From Smittia aterrima (Eukaryota; Arthropoda; Insecta; Diptera; Chironomidae), in contig CP093830.1 of assembly GCA_033063855.1 (NCBI GenBank), positions 8,928,854-8,992,853 on the forward strand: a stretch of 64,000 bases of DNA. The letters run 5' to 3'. Position numbers and translations under genes: made by a program. The notes under the pieces are model-generated. The model saw nothing but the letters and a program-made list of their open reading frames with translations. It did not search any database and was not told the DNA's origin. This document shows positions 11,246-23,741 of the stretch, in pieces. Each line of letters begins with the position of its first letter. Within the stretch, counting starts at the first letter, position 1.

Positions 11246-14200
11246 ATGTGTGAAATGGTCAAGAAGGGTACAAATAATCGAGGAATATGTCGAGTAGTTG
11301 CATTAGTTGCATCGTTTCATCTTCTAAAAAATATTCTGGTGCTTGATGTCGCCGCTCAATTGGCTTGGTCTCCTATCCAGGTGGATTCCGAGAGTAAGTT
11401 GAAGTGATGCTTAAGTGCCGCATACATAATTGAACTTCAGCCTCTTAAACTTTCATTTCCTCTATCTACATAATTTATGTGTTTGGGGCTCGCCCACAAT
11501 TCTAAATTCATTTCTCTCCTGTTCTCGACAATGGCTTTTTCAGGTCAAGTTGATCTGTGGACGAGGAAGTCGGTAGGATGCGCATGTTCGTATAAGGATA
11601 ATGAACACGATCACGCAAAAGACAAACATGAAACATCGGAAAAGGATTTAACTCTGCACAATGGGCATCACAAGCATGGCCATCAATTAAACTGTGCATG
11701 TTGCGTAAAAGGAGGTTGTCAATGTGGCGAACAAGCTCCAAATCGATGTTCACAATGCGGTCTTGAGAATCATTGTTTAAATAGTGAGTTTTATAAATAT
11801 CTTCGTGAATTGTTGATTTCTAAAAACCGCGAACGTTTGTTTCAGTGTGTAACATGACATTAGACTCGAAAATGTTGCAAAGCACTTCGGGTCAAATGTT
11901 TGGTCAAATACGTTCGCCAATTTTAGAAGGCCCCGGAGCTTGCTATTACATGCTTCGTCCTGCTCCTGGTCAACGCGTCGAGTTACAAGTCTATCGACTC
12001 GTTTCTGTTGGAAAATTCAATGGAAAAAAGTGAGTTCACCTATCCCGTTGACTCGACTGCCGTAGTTTGTCTAATGAATGTTTTCCTTTTTTTATATATC
12101 GTTCACAGATGTGAGGGTGGACATTTAAGATTCGGAGGGATTGACGAAAAGGACGAATTTCATGGTGCAGAGCTTTGTGGAGTAAACGAACGATACTCGC
12201 CTCCAGCAGTTTTGTTTTCCGATGAAGGTATCACAACGCTGTTGTTTCGGTTCGTATACATTAGCTCTGTTATTAGCATTTACTCCATTTATGAATTTTA
12301 AATGATTACGCATATTTACAGAATCAGCGAGAAAACATTTCGTTCGCAATTCTTGGCGTATTTTAGCTTCACATCACTCTCGAATCCCATTGTAGGATTT
12401 CAACCAAAAGGAGGTAAAATTGTATTTCATCCTCTTTAAAGCTCTCTTAACTCCATCGTTCTCTTTCAAACCAACGCTTTCTTTATCAATCAGGCCAGAG
12501 AATAACTTCAACAGGTAAGGCAAATACTCAAAGTTCGAGGGGATGACGAGGAAAAAGTTTTAATATTTTCTTTGATAGAAAGAAAAATAATTCATTTCTC
12601 TTCTTCCATTAAAAGTCCCCTTGGGCTAGCCTAAGAGAGATTTTCGTTTTGTTAACTGAATTGTTATTGAAACCCTTCAGATTGCGATTGGTCTTACAAC
12701 GATTACTCTTGTCGAACGCCTACATCTTGTGCAATTGCCAGTCCGGGATTTCCAGGAATTTACCCGCCGAATCTAATTTGCAGATATCACATTACAACGT
12801 CGTCTGTACATACGAAGGTCAAAATTGTATTCAACTCCCTGTTACTTCCAGAAGAGTGAGTCATTTAATCTTGATATGAAGCTTTGATGTAGGTTTACTT
12901 AACTCGCAGGCATTGTGGAACACATTTCATCGCTTTGTACGAGGGACTTACACCCAGCTCGGAGCGACTTGCAACGGTCTGCGGGCAAGAGAAGAAAGGG
13001 TAAATTGATTTTCTGTAAATTGGGTGATTGAAAGACGATTTCAATTTCATTTTCTTTCCAGGGAATTGATTTTCTCCGGTCCGAATTTGCTGTTAGAATT
13101 TAATTCGGGTCATCAGATTCCTCCGTTTGATTACAATGGATTCTCTGCATCTCTGACGTTTATTGAAGGTCTCACGACGACGCCTGTTCCGATTACGCCA
13201 TCATACGATCTTGATGCAGTTCCACACGAAGCTCCTCCAGATCTAACGACTTCACCTCCAAAGTTCACGCCATGTGATCAAGTAAGATAAACCGTTGAGT
13301 GTTCTTACACTTGCTAATTGCTACTTGTACCTTCTCTCTTCCTCTCAGGTGATTACCGAGCAGTACGGAGGTCGTTCAGGACACTTTGACTCGAGGACGA
13401 GATCTTACGCTAACAGCTGCCGACTTATCTTTAAAGGCAAAGCTAACGAAGAAGTCATTCATATTTCCTTATTCAACTACAGGCTAAAGTGAGTAGATTA
13501 ATTTTTATTGGCACAAGCAAACAATTAGCTCTCTATGACCTTTTCATTCAGATCTCCTTCGTGCCGAAGCGTGATAGAAATAATTGACGTTAATCCTAAC
13601 GGGCACAAGAAATCCCTGTTCAAAGTTTGTTCACCAACAATGAGAAAAGCGCGAAATGATCTCGGAGCATTTATCCCACCGCAAACCTTCATCTCGTCTA
13701 GCAATCAAATAATTGTAGTTCTCCGTCGAGCAGGACCGCCTCACGATACGAACGATATTGAATTTATTGACGGAGCTTTCATGTTTCATAACGAAGTAAG
13801 TTTGTTTGTTTAGTCTTATCAATGTAATTCAATTAATTCCGAACATTGTCTCTAGGAACAAAGTGGAACATTACAACCTTACTCGCTATGCGATACGCAT
13901 CACTATGGTCTTTCTTCTCCTGCGTACGGTTCAATCGATGGACCAGGAACGGAACACTTGTTTTGGAATGTTGAGGGAAGCTTAAACTGCTCACATTACT
14001 TCATTCCAGCCGCAAACCAGAGTGTCACGGTCACGATAGATATGCTTGATCGTTTGGGATCGGATGCTGAATGTCAAACTGTTTGTGGTGACGGCGGATG
14101 TCAATGCTTGACAGGATTGAACAGAATAGAAAACATCGACCATCTCATGATGATGACAGACGACAATGAGCCTATCAATTGCCTTTGTGGTTCGTTTCAA

Positions 14201-14914
14201 TCAGATTGGCTGCCGGTATCTTTAAGGAGCTGGAGTCCTATAAAGCTAGTCTATTCAATCGCCCAATATTCATGGAGCACTAAGGGCTTTACATACAAAT
14301 CATCATACAATTTCATCACCGACGCAATGTGTGGTCAGAAAACTTTCACCTCTCACTCCGGAGAGCTTCATTCAAGAAACTTTTCGCAAGCATTTTCATT
14401 AAACTCATTCTACCATCAACAATGCTTGTGGATTCTCGACTCGAACATCGAACGTCAGCTCATGATTGAGGTAAAAGAAAAGTTTCCTTTCCTCTACTGC
14501 TTTAGTTTTATGAAAATTTTTCCTCTTCCTATTTCTCTGCAGATCATTTCGAACCAAAGTCGAAGTTGCACAGCATGGAATATCAGTTTACATGAATATT
14601 CTCCACTGGAGGATGAGAAGCAGCATGCAGGTTCATTGCTTCATCAGTTCTGTCCACGCGACAAGCACAAACAGTTCGCACTTCCTTGGAACGTAAAGAC
14701 AATTGTAATTAAGATTCAAGCAATGACGAGAACAGCTCCACTCTACACAGTTCGATGGAAGTCTCAAGTTGTAAGACAGAAAGTTCAAAGTTTAACTCCA
14801 GCCCCGAACGTCGTTTCTGGAAGCTGCAAAAACTTTTCATTTAGTTTCTATCCTTTCGTTCTTTCATTGATTTTCTTCTTGAGTATGAAACAGCAGTTTC
14901 TGGAAATAATTTAG
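11246..14914 (+). CDS. Multi-CUB-domain secreted or membrane-anchored protein
   Basis: Thirteen exons (11246-11393, 11544-11783, 11846-12029, 12109-12249, 12322-12413, 12494-12514, 12681-12855, 12910-12999, 13062-13281, 13349-13488, 13552-13795, 13856-14470, 14543-14914) give 893 aa. After a short basic start (MCEMVKKG) there is a hydrophobic signal segment (VVALVASFHLL). Next comes a His/Cys-rich region (residues ~60-130) and then repeated CUB-type beta modules. These show the hallmarks CYYMLRPAPGQRVELQV, CAIASPGFPGIYPPNL, CGTHFIALYEGL and SCRSVIEIIDV. A Pro/Thr linker (TTTPVPITPSYD...TTSPPK) separates modules. The C-terminus SFSFYPFVLSLIFFLSM is hydrophobic with only a short tail, so either a GPI signal or a tail anchor. 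CUB modules usually bind proteins outside the cell, often with calcium; the ligand is unknown. I do not recognise the specific orthologue. Confidence 0.85.
12494..12514 (+). CDS. 21-nt microexon of the CUB gene
   Basis: GCCAGAGAATAACTTCAACA plus G, flanked by CAG and GTAAGG. It adds seven residues (around GQRITST) in frame between exons entering and leaving in phase 1, so inclusion or skipping both keep the frame. Confidence 0.6.
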
Positions 14915-16778
14915 AAACTTTTTTTTTCCACAAAAAGTTAATCTCGCTGTAGACAGCAGAGACCGATAAAAAAAGAGAAAATTGAAACTTGTATCTAATA
15001 TGATCACTCACCTCACATGTACGGTATCTGAAATGCCCTTCGAAGTTCTCTTCATATAAAAGTTAAAGAAGAAAAGGATTTTAAACGAAATGTCAGTCGA
15101 GTCGGCTTATAGCGATAATACCAATGAAGATTTTAAGTTTTGTAATAGCAGATTAGGACCAAGGCCTTAAGGAATTAATCTCTATTTCCAAGCGCATTGC
15201 ACATTCGCTTTTCCATTGATAAACTACGAGAATTTATCGCCTTTGTGTTACCTAAGATGTTATTTGTGTCCTTAGTTGAAAACTAATTTCACAACCAAAA
15301 CTAAATGAAACAAAACGTCCATTAAACGTAGTTTATTTTTCAAGAAGCAAATAGTAACAGTTGTCAAGACAGTGGATTTTAATGTTGACGCCGCTTATTT
15401 CAATTATGAGACAAATAAATTTATTTGTCTCAGAAGGAAAATTTCGGCGACAATCAAAACGAAAGGAAGATGATGATGAATGTAAATAGAAAAAAAATAA
15501 TTTCAGGTTTTTGTGACATTTTGTCATCTCCCACGTCTCTCCTCCTACCATTGAATCATTCATAATCTATTCCTAAATTGTTAGAATTGTAATGTTGATA
15601 GACTGAGGACTAAACGATAATTGAACTTTTTGTTAAAAAAAAGAATCCGACTCTGATGTGTATATGTCAATTATTACTTGTTATTACCAAAAGCGAAAAA
15701 GAAAAAAATAATTAGACAAAGAATACTAAAGCGAAAGCTCATCAAAAATAGCTCAAAACGATAAAACACTCAACTCAATAAGAAATCATCGAGTCATCGC
15801 ATTATGATATAAACTTAGTGAAACTATTTTTAAGGCACAGCATGATTGATGAACATAGAGTAGAAGAGTGAAATGTAGATGAGAAAATATGAATCGAGAT
15901 ATGGAAAAACTTTTATTAGTTCGAATGACAACGGAATGGTTAAGGGTTGATTCACAAATCGTGTAGCTAACACAAATTTCGAATCTTTCTTCTCCTCAAA
16001 AAGACTTGAAGTCTCTTTTATGATAAAATATTTCCCTTTTAACACTTGGCTACATGATCTGAGATCGTTCCCTTCATTATCTTCATTTAAAAACAAAGCG
16101 CTGTGTCTCCCATTGTCCTTGAAATTATTCATCCATTGGAATTCTTCTGCTGTCGAAAAACTTAAAACTTTGAAGCTTCTTCCGAAAAACTTTCTTCAAT
16201 ACTTTTTGATATCTCGAGACAATTCGCTTTGTTTTAAAATGAGATAATATAAATCTGTATAAAAACACTTCTTCGTATTCGAATCATCTGTCAAATGGAA
16301 ATAAAAGCGAGAATCGAACGATGAGGAATTCAAATTTATTCCAAACAATGCAATAAGTAAAACCAAATTTTTTCACTTGCTATAAAGGAAATTTTAACTA
16401 GTTCAATTGATCTGGAACATTCAGAACTTTCTCACTACATATTCATTTTTGAAAAACGAAGGAAACTTATTCAATGAAGGCACCATCTGCATTACTAAAG
16501 AAAGAAAAAAAAACTTTTGTCACTAGCACATTTTACGAGAAACTTTACAAGACGTTGCTAAGTTTGTTGGAGTTTAGCCGCAAAGCGGTGTATCTCCCAT
16601 TGACTTGGATTAAAGAATATTGAACGAAACTCGTTTAGTTTTTCCTTTTTCTGCACAGGTAGTGTGGCTGATAGATTTTAAACTGAATAATTCATGTATA
16701 TACACAGGGTATATAATAATAAAGATCGGTTCGGAAAATTTCCATTCGAGAACTTTTGCTTGATTGATTGATACAAAT
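14915..16778. other. Intergenic region between convergent genes
   Basis: AT-rich, with 3' ends of the CUB gene (left) and peritrophin (right). The longest open frame (15830-16132, minus) is low-complexity and has no family match I can see. A short similarity between about 16095-16115 and 16580-16600 (a CTCCCATTG core) is probably chance. Confidence 0.55.
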
Positions 16779-16784
16779 TTTATT
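16779..16784 (-). terminator. Poly(A) signal of the peritrophin gene
   Basis: TTTATT on the plus strand (AATAAA on the coding strand), about 48 nt past the stop codon. Confidence 0.55.
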
Positions 16785-16831
16785 GATTTTCAGTTTGTTC
16801 ACAAGCTAATTGATCCAGATAGCTTGAATCT

Positions 16832-18256
16832 TTAATTGCTTCGAGTAACAACGACCACGTCACCGAAACGGTTACGTTCGCAAGTCTGTTGATTGCCCAA
16901 AACGCATCCTTGGAAACGTTGGTTGAAGATTCTGTCAGAATCACACTCTCCAGCCATTGGCAAGCCGAGGAAGCAAAGGTAATATCTGTAGCATGATGAA
17001 GGATCGGCTACGAATCGGAAATTTGTGTCTCTGCAGATGTCTCTTGGAGGTAAAGGAGGAGTTTGGGTTGTTCCTTTGTTGATATGAAGAAATTAAATAT
17101 TTATCAGATAATTTGTCAATTTTTGAGAACTCACCAACTGGCGGCGTTGGCGGGAGAGTTGTAGGTAACGTTGGAGGAGATGCCGTTGGATCCTGAGTTG
17201 GAATTGTAATTGTTGGGAAGGTAAAAGTGATTGAAGGAGGCAAAGTGATCGAAGGAGGCAAAGTTGGAAGAGTCGGGGGAAGTGTTGGCAATGTTGGAGG
17301 AAGCGTTTCCACTGTTGGCGGTGATGGAACAATTGTTGTCGGTTCTGTCGGTACAACTGTCGGAGGAGTAGGCCCAATTCTGGAATACCAAAAATATTTC
17401 ATCTAAATTCCTTTTACGATCAAACTGTGAGATTGTTATCAGAAATGTTATCAAATCTTTTAAATCTACGAATCGAAGTTCCTTATCGCGAGCGATAAAA
17501 CTTCAATAGCAATTTAAGTTGAAGCTTAACGAACAAGTTCCTTTAGCTTAACGTCGCTCAAAATGAATTTTATCCTTCTTAAACTAACGACTTTTAGTAA
17601 ATCTCAATCGGAGTATTAAGAAATTAAAAGTCTTACGTCGGATTCGAGCCGAAAATTTCGCAAGTGTCGGGGTTTCCTAAAACATCAAAGAAAATAAATT
17701 ATTTTATGATCGAGCTTTGCTGATTAATCTCCACAAACCTGGAACACATTGTCCAACGCTAACATCGAAAACTCCCTCCAACGGGCATCTAATAAAATCG
17801 GGTTCGCCGAACAGGCAAAGGACGAAACCATAGCATCGGTTGGGATCTGGTAGGAACTCGATTGTGCCTGCATCGCGGCATGAAACTGGAATTGTTGGTG
17901 GTGGAACTTCGGTTGGTAGAGGAGGGGAAGTGGGAACTTCGAATTCTCTTTCGCATGTTAATCTGTTGCCGTTCACACAACCATCAGCTTGATCCCAAAT
18001 TTGTCCAAGAGGACATTCATTGAGAATTCCTGTGAAAATCTGTCGACGAAACTTTATGCGTCACTGGAAATTTCTAGAAATTTTACGAATTACAAACCTG
18101 ACATTGAATATAAAAATAGCAACGAGCTGGATTCGGATGAGCGAATAATCCAGTACGTAAAAAGCAGAACTCGTTAACTGAGAGATCTTCTCCAGCGGTG
18201 AAAGTTACCAAGAAGGTTAGAACTAAGAAAATATTTGCTTGCTTTGAAAAAAGCAT
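16832..18256 (-). CDS. Peritrophin-like protein with three chitin-binding type-2 domains
   Basis: Secreted chitin-binding protein, likely of peritrophic matrix or cuticle. Five exons (18256-18098, 18039-17739, 17676-17637, 17379-17135, 17073-16832) give 328 aa. The start MLFSKQANIFLVLTFLVTF is a signal peptide ending near TAG/E. Three CBM14 domains, each with six spaced cysteines, follow: residues ~31-88 (RCYFYIQC, NECPLGQIWD), ~105-160 (NRCYGFVLC, IRCPLEGVFD) and ~253-310 (SSCYRYYLC, GECDSDRIFN). Domains 2 and 3 are separated by a Pro/Thr/Ser mucin-like linker of about 80 residues built from LPPT- and TLPP-like repeats, which should be heavily O-glycosylated. Exon 2's acceptor was chosen at 18040 because the nearer CAG at 18031 breaks the frame. 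The protein is an ordinary member of a large, fast-evolving insect family. Confidence 0.93.
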
Positions 18257-18933
18257 CTTCACTGGTCGCGGTTTAAATGTTAAATGAGAATTTCATTGCA
18301 GACTTAATTTGAAATAATATTTATTATCAGCGACTTTGATGATTAATTCTTAACAGTCATAAGCTCAGTGATTTGATCAAATGAAATGATAAAATGTGAT
18401 TTTATCAATCGAGATATCTAAAGATTACTTACTGAATCATGCTCCTGAAGCTTTCAAGCTTTTCTTCTTCAACCGAATTTCTGAAAATCAAAAAAGCTTT
18501 CGAGCAAAGCTCTCGTGACACAAAAGTTTGTTGGAAACTTTAAAATTTTATTTTCTCTCTTCAAAGAGCGACAAAGACACGAATTTAAAAGTTTTACAGA
18601 TTTGCTTTTGGAATGACGCGTTTGATCGGAAAAAGGTTTCATTAGTACACGTTTTGGTGGTACGTCACATCATAAATGTTTAATCAGTTAATTCATTGGT
18701 GACGGTAGTAAGGCGGTTGATTTATGTTTAACTATCGCAGAATATTCAAAACAGAAATATCTTGTGAAGTTCGTCGATCACATTGCTCAAACGAAAAGAG
18801 ATAATTCAAAAATAAATTATTGCACAATATCAGGGATGTCTCTGCAATCGAGTTCCCTCAACAAAAAGATTCATTTTCCAGCTTGAAAATGACACAAAAC
18901 GAAACGATTAAAGTTTCGATCAAAATACAAAAT

Positions 18934-21900
18934 TCAGTTTTCATTATAAAGTGCCGACGATATTGACAATGCCCCGCCAGCGATGAACCTAACAAAGTTA
19001 TCACCAACGAGCGGTCCAAGCGCATAACAGTGCGGGACTTGATGAAGTTCATTCGTGAATTTGTTCACGGCTAACGGATTATTCTTACAATCTATCGGTT
19101 TGCTTGTATCCTCGCAAAAACCGAGACCTCTGTCCTCAACTTTGAGTTTCTGGTCGAGCGCTGAAAATTCACACTCGCAAGGCTTTCGTAACGCACTTGA
19201 TTTGATATTAGGGTCGTCGATTAAACTATTAATTAAGATATTTCTATTCTTGATCCCGAAACATAAATTTAAGTGCCGACACTTGTCACAAAAAATTTTC
19301 AGCCTCCTAAGAGTTCGCACGGCAATGTTTTCCGCATCGTTCTCGGCAACAGTCGTCACGGTTTGTTGTTCCCTTGGCAACACAGTGTTGAGATTTTGTA
19401 GAAGACGAAGGTCAGGTCGAGATCCAATGAGAATTGCACAGTACATAACTTCGAACGTTTGGCATTCCTCGTTCTTTATGTTTTGAATCGTTACAAAATG
19501 TTTTCCATCGGCAGATTTAAGCTCTTTCAATGCGCTCTCTGGTAGCGCTTGATAATATTCGTGCTTCGTACGAGGATTTCTCATCATGTTATAAACTTGA
19601 TTGTACTCAGGGAAATATGTCTGCGGTAATCCGAGCTGCAAAAGAGTTTAAATTGTTAGCCGATTTGTTTAAACGACATTGTCAGCATTAACTTACAAAT
19701 CCGCCAGCAACACTTCGAAACACGTGAATCACATTGATTTTTGCATTACGACAAGCGATAACCGCATCAGCTGCTGATAATCCTGCTCCGACAATCACCA
19801 CTGGCTTCAATTTGTTCTTGACTTCTAGCTCTACACGTTCAATTTCACTCTCCAACAAAGGCAATTCATACTTCAGCCATGAGAGTGATTTATTTTCTCC
19901 TCTAACTCCGAGTCGATTGACTATGTCAGATCCTCCATTTGCCAAAACCACTTTGCTACAAGCAATCGCAAAAGGTTTCTTTGAAATCTTATCGTAGCTG
20001 TGGGCGAGAAACGAAGAGAAAATTAATTATTTTGTGAGATTTATAAACAAGTTCTCAGGAAAAGAAAAATGATCTTAATCTTGAATTCGAGAAGTAGAGA
20101 TTTTGAAATATTTTAATTACCCGTGAACAATCCAACGTGCGGTTTTATTATTAAACTTTTGATTCTCTCTAATTTGGCGTATGTTGACCACGACTGTGTC
20201 GTTTCGAAAAAATTTATCTAAATTCATAAGATGTACGTAGTTCTCGTAATATTCTGCGACGGATGCAACAAGTGCCCTGGTTTTCACTTCTTCGCTGATA
20301 TTTCTTCGACTTAAATCTGTAGTTTTGTTCTGATTGTGTAAATTGTCATGCGAATCCACTTCGTGGCTCGACTTATATTCTCGCTCCCAATCATCGAAGC
20401 ATAAGTTTGGCAAGCTCATCCAAGTTGATAAACTTAACGTTCGTAGAGACTGATCCATTCGGTGCCATGAGCCGCCAGGTTTACCTCTGCCGAGCACAAC
20501 ATGATCGATCTGTTAATGAAAACAAATCGAAATGAGTTTCATGGAAGCGATTCGCATTGATCAATTTTACCTCTTTATCACGATGATGAATATATTTAAG
20601 CATACATGGTAACTTAATTCCTAAATCCGCGCCTGGATGCTGCAAACTGTCGAGCTGTTAAAAGAGTATCATTAATATAAATTTCAGCGAAAGAAATATT
20701 TCAAGTGATGACTCACCAAAAGTGAAACTGGATTTGTCGTTCTTCCTTCCAAACCTTGTGTCAATGAGTACAAATCTTGTTCGATCAAGCTCTTGCTGGC
20801 ATCGAGGAAGCTTAATCGAGTCTTGAGCAATTCATCAGGATGAGATGAGATGAGCTCTGGCTTCCAGTAAGGCCAGTTGCCAGCCAAAAAATATGACAAC
20901 GAAATCCCACTCGGACCGTTTCCTTATCGAAAATAAAGTTTTAAAATTAGATTCGTGTGTTCGTTGAACGCTAAGAAATTCAAGAAGAAGATGGTTCGCA
21001 AATTGGGTCACGTTTATTCACCAAGCGTTTTACTTAGTGATGATCATTCCGAAGTCTAGTCGTGGTTCGGAGAATATCGTCGTGCCGGTACCAATTGTAA
21101 AAAAAACTCGTTGCCGAGGTCAAGTTTATTGAAAAAAAAGCAAATTTTTAACGAACACTAATGGAACTGACCAAAGCAAGAAACCTAAGTCGTTCATTTA
21201 TTAATTTATTATTTGCACGAGCGCCTCTCTTATCTTCGTTCATTGCTTTTCGGAAATTTTCCATTCTATTACAAGCTTAATCAAACAAATCATGACAATG
21301 CAAAATTCCACTTTGATTAAATAATTCACGGCGCCGCTCAAAGTGATCATGAATGAGCAAAGTTGTTCCCGGTAACTGAAGCTCTTTTATTATTTGATAT
21401 TAGTCGCAACGTAAACAAATCGTTATATCACACTCGACAGTTTCGCGCTCTTTTAAGTGTGGAGGAATTATTTATAGAACGCATTTAAGAAATCCGTGAT
21501 AAACAGAATCAATAGTGCAGTAGCTCTAAGGGCAACACAGTTGATTTTTCCTTAGTTGAGTAATCACTTTCAATTATCAGAGACCTAAATGAGTAATCCT
21601 TGTCGATAAAAAAATATTAGAAATATTTTAGTTTACTTCTGGTGTTTATCTTTCCCGGCGTGCCGACCACTCGACGCGAGAGTGACATGGCAATAAAGTT
21701 CGTTCTCTAATGACGAAATTGATCTTGAATATTTCATCGAAACCAACATTTGAAAAGCAAAAAAAAAATGTCATGCGATGCTTATCAAAAATTAATTTTG
21801 TAGCTCGAGAAACTTCCAAAAAAACTTTGAATATGACCGAAGAGGAGGCGAAACAGAACGAAATAAAAATCAACGCCACCGAATTTGCAAAAAAAAATTA

Positions 21901-22300
21901 TTAGCGTCGACGAAATGTAAGCACTTTGAGGGCTTTTATGGAGCTTTGCGTCACGGTCGGCTTATCTTGAAATGATATCAGAACAACGTGACCTTAAGTG
22001 TGAAGATTTCTGATAAAGCAAATTAAGAGGGTAAGTTCACAAATGTGCAATTCATCATCTGCCGTCACTAATTTATCACCGATTTACGTTTCAAAAGTAA
22101 ATTGGTCAAACTTCTCAAACCAGTTGATGACTAAGAGAGAAACTTTTTATTTCCCAAGCGGCTTTTTGATATTTCCTGAGAACTTTGCTCGGACTAGACA
22201 CTTAAGGTATAAACTTACCTATAATTACAACATCTTTGAAGCTAACGTCCTTGATCACATTCGGAGCACACTCGGAGAAATGTAGATTCAAATTTTTCAT
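18934..22300 (-). CDS. OSGIN-like FAD/NAD(P)-binding oxidoreductase
   Basis: Homologue of oxidative stress-induced growth inhibitors OSGIN1/2, flavin monooxygenase-like proteins. Six exons (22300-22219, 20922-20717, 20654-20571, 20509-20121, 19997-19697, 19635-18934) give 587 aa. The first exon supplies DVVIIG, which joins NGPSGISLSYFLAGNWPYW to form the FAD dinucleotide-binding motif GxGxxG. HVVLGRGKPGGSWHRMDQSL and RTLSLSTWMSLP are family hallmarks. A second nucleotide-binding fold follows at VVIVGAGLSAADAVIACR. The C-terminal region (CYALGPLVGDNFVRFIAGGA) is also typical. Intron 1 is about 1.3 kb, against 55-130 nt for most others. The stop at 18934 follows SALYNEN. Enzyme substrate is unknown; vertebrate OSGINs respond to oxidative stress. 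Confidence 0.9.
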
Positions 22301-23741
22301 AATAATTCATGTGCTGTCTTGTCTGGTCCTTGCTTTATGTTCTATTTCACAACTTTGTCGTTCAAGCTCAATGCAGAAATCTTTCGCTTGTCGTCTATGT
22401 TTGCTACAATTTATTTTTATAGTTTCTTCTATCAATTGCACTTTTCTTTATTGCAGCTAATTGTAATTATAGAGAAGCAAAGTTTTTATTTTTTCAGTCG
22501 CGGCTTATTTCATCAACATCACACGCGAGTTATTTTATTAACGTCTGCTCGCTTTGAGTTTCAAATAACCACTGAAAGCATTGAACAACGCGAGTTAGAT
22601 TTCTTAAGTTATTTTTAAAGTTGCCGAATCTTCAACAAGTGTCACATAACTCGCGTTTTCTCACTCGAAGTATCATGAAGTGGATTTTTTTTAAAGTGAC
22701 ATAGACGGCGAATAATTTTTTTTCAAGAAGAGACTTTGAGTTGATGTTTGTTGATGTTCAATCCAATGCTTCGATTCAATGTTTAATGCTGAAGTGATTT
22801 TAGTTTCATTCAGGGAGTTCGAAGAGTTCTCAACAATTGCAAATAATGAATAAAATTGAACTAAAACATCATCACTTTCAATGATTCATCAATTGCGATC
22901 AACGTTTCTGTTCTTTCGTCATTTCTAAATGAGTTAAGAAGCTTTCCCGGAAGCCCTGTCACGTAACTTAGAATAGCCTTGGGGGTCTTAAATCTGTCGT
23001 GGCATTGAACTGACCAAGATTTCCGAATTACGCAATTTTAGGACGCGAAACAATTCTGTCACACTTAAAACATCTTACACTTTTATATTTTCACGTTTTG
23101 CGACTTCAGATTCACATGTGAAAATTTTCACTCAGAGCTAGAGTTTAAACTATTTTGATATGTTTATAAACAAGCTTCCACGGAGTCTTAAACACAATTT
23201 ATGAAGATAATGATTAACTAGATAGCGATAGCCTTTTAAGTTCTTATCAACCTTTTGATTGAGCAGAAATATTAATTTCGTCAGACTTAAAATTGCTTTT
23301 TCGCGTTCTAGGATGTTTCGGTTTTCCAACATTCAGCATTGACAGGCATGAACTAAGGGACTGTTCGTAAATTGTGTAACGTTGATATTGTGAAGGAAAC
23401 TTCTTTTTCATTTTAGAATCTTTTTATTATTTTTTATTCTTTAACTATTTAATAAAATAATTTTTAGGGTTCTTGATAATTTTTATTAATCGAATATCAT
23501 TAACGAATAATTTCTTAACAATCATGCAATTCAATAAACCTTCAATGTTCTCTAAAAACTTCCTTTAACTTAACTTCATTTCAATTTAGAATAAAGTTTT
23601 TAACGTATTTCTTCAAATTTCGAGGGGGACTCAAATAAACTTTTTGTAGTTTAGCGAGGGCCTTGAATTGAGCTTTTAATCTTCAACAATTTCAATATTT
23701 TAGTCTCTCGCAGCATCACTTTCAAAATCAAAATTACAAAA
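22301..23741. other. Intergenic region between divergent OSGIN-like and Cyclin L genes
   Basis: No supported exon. Small plus-strand open frames at 22043-22618 lie opposite the OSGIN-like first exon and its flank. The 3' part is the presumed Cyclin L promoter and 5' UTR. Confidence 0.55.

Noticed and set aside
15830..16132. 100-codon minus-strand open frame between the CUB gene and peritrophin
   Set aside because: Low complexity, no family resemblance, lies in the expected 3' flank.
16095..16605. Two similar short segments around a CTCCCATTG core
   Set aside because: Only about 20 nt are alike and the flanks do not align; probably chance.
17093..17454. Two extra long minus-strand frames (Gln/Arg-rich and Ser/Asn-rich)
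   Set aside because: They are out-of-frame readings of the Pro/Thr repeat exon of the peritrophin.
18031..18039. Alternative acceptor for peritrophin exon 2 (CAG before GAATTC)
   Set aside because: It shifts the frame and leads to an early stop; the acceptor at 18040 keeps the CBM14 cysteines.
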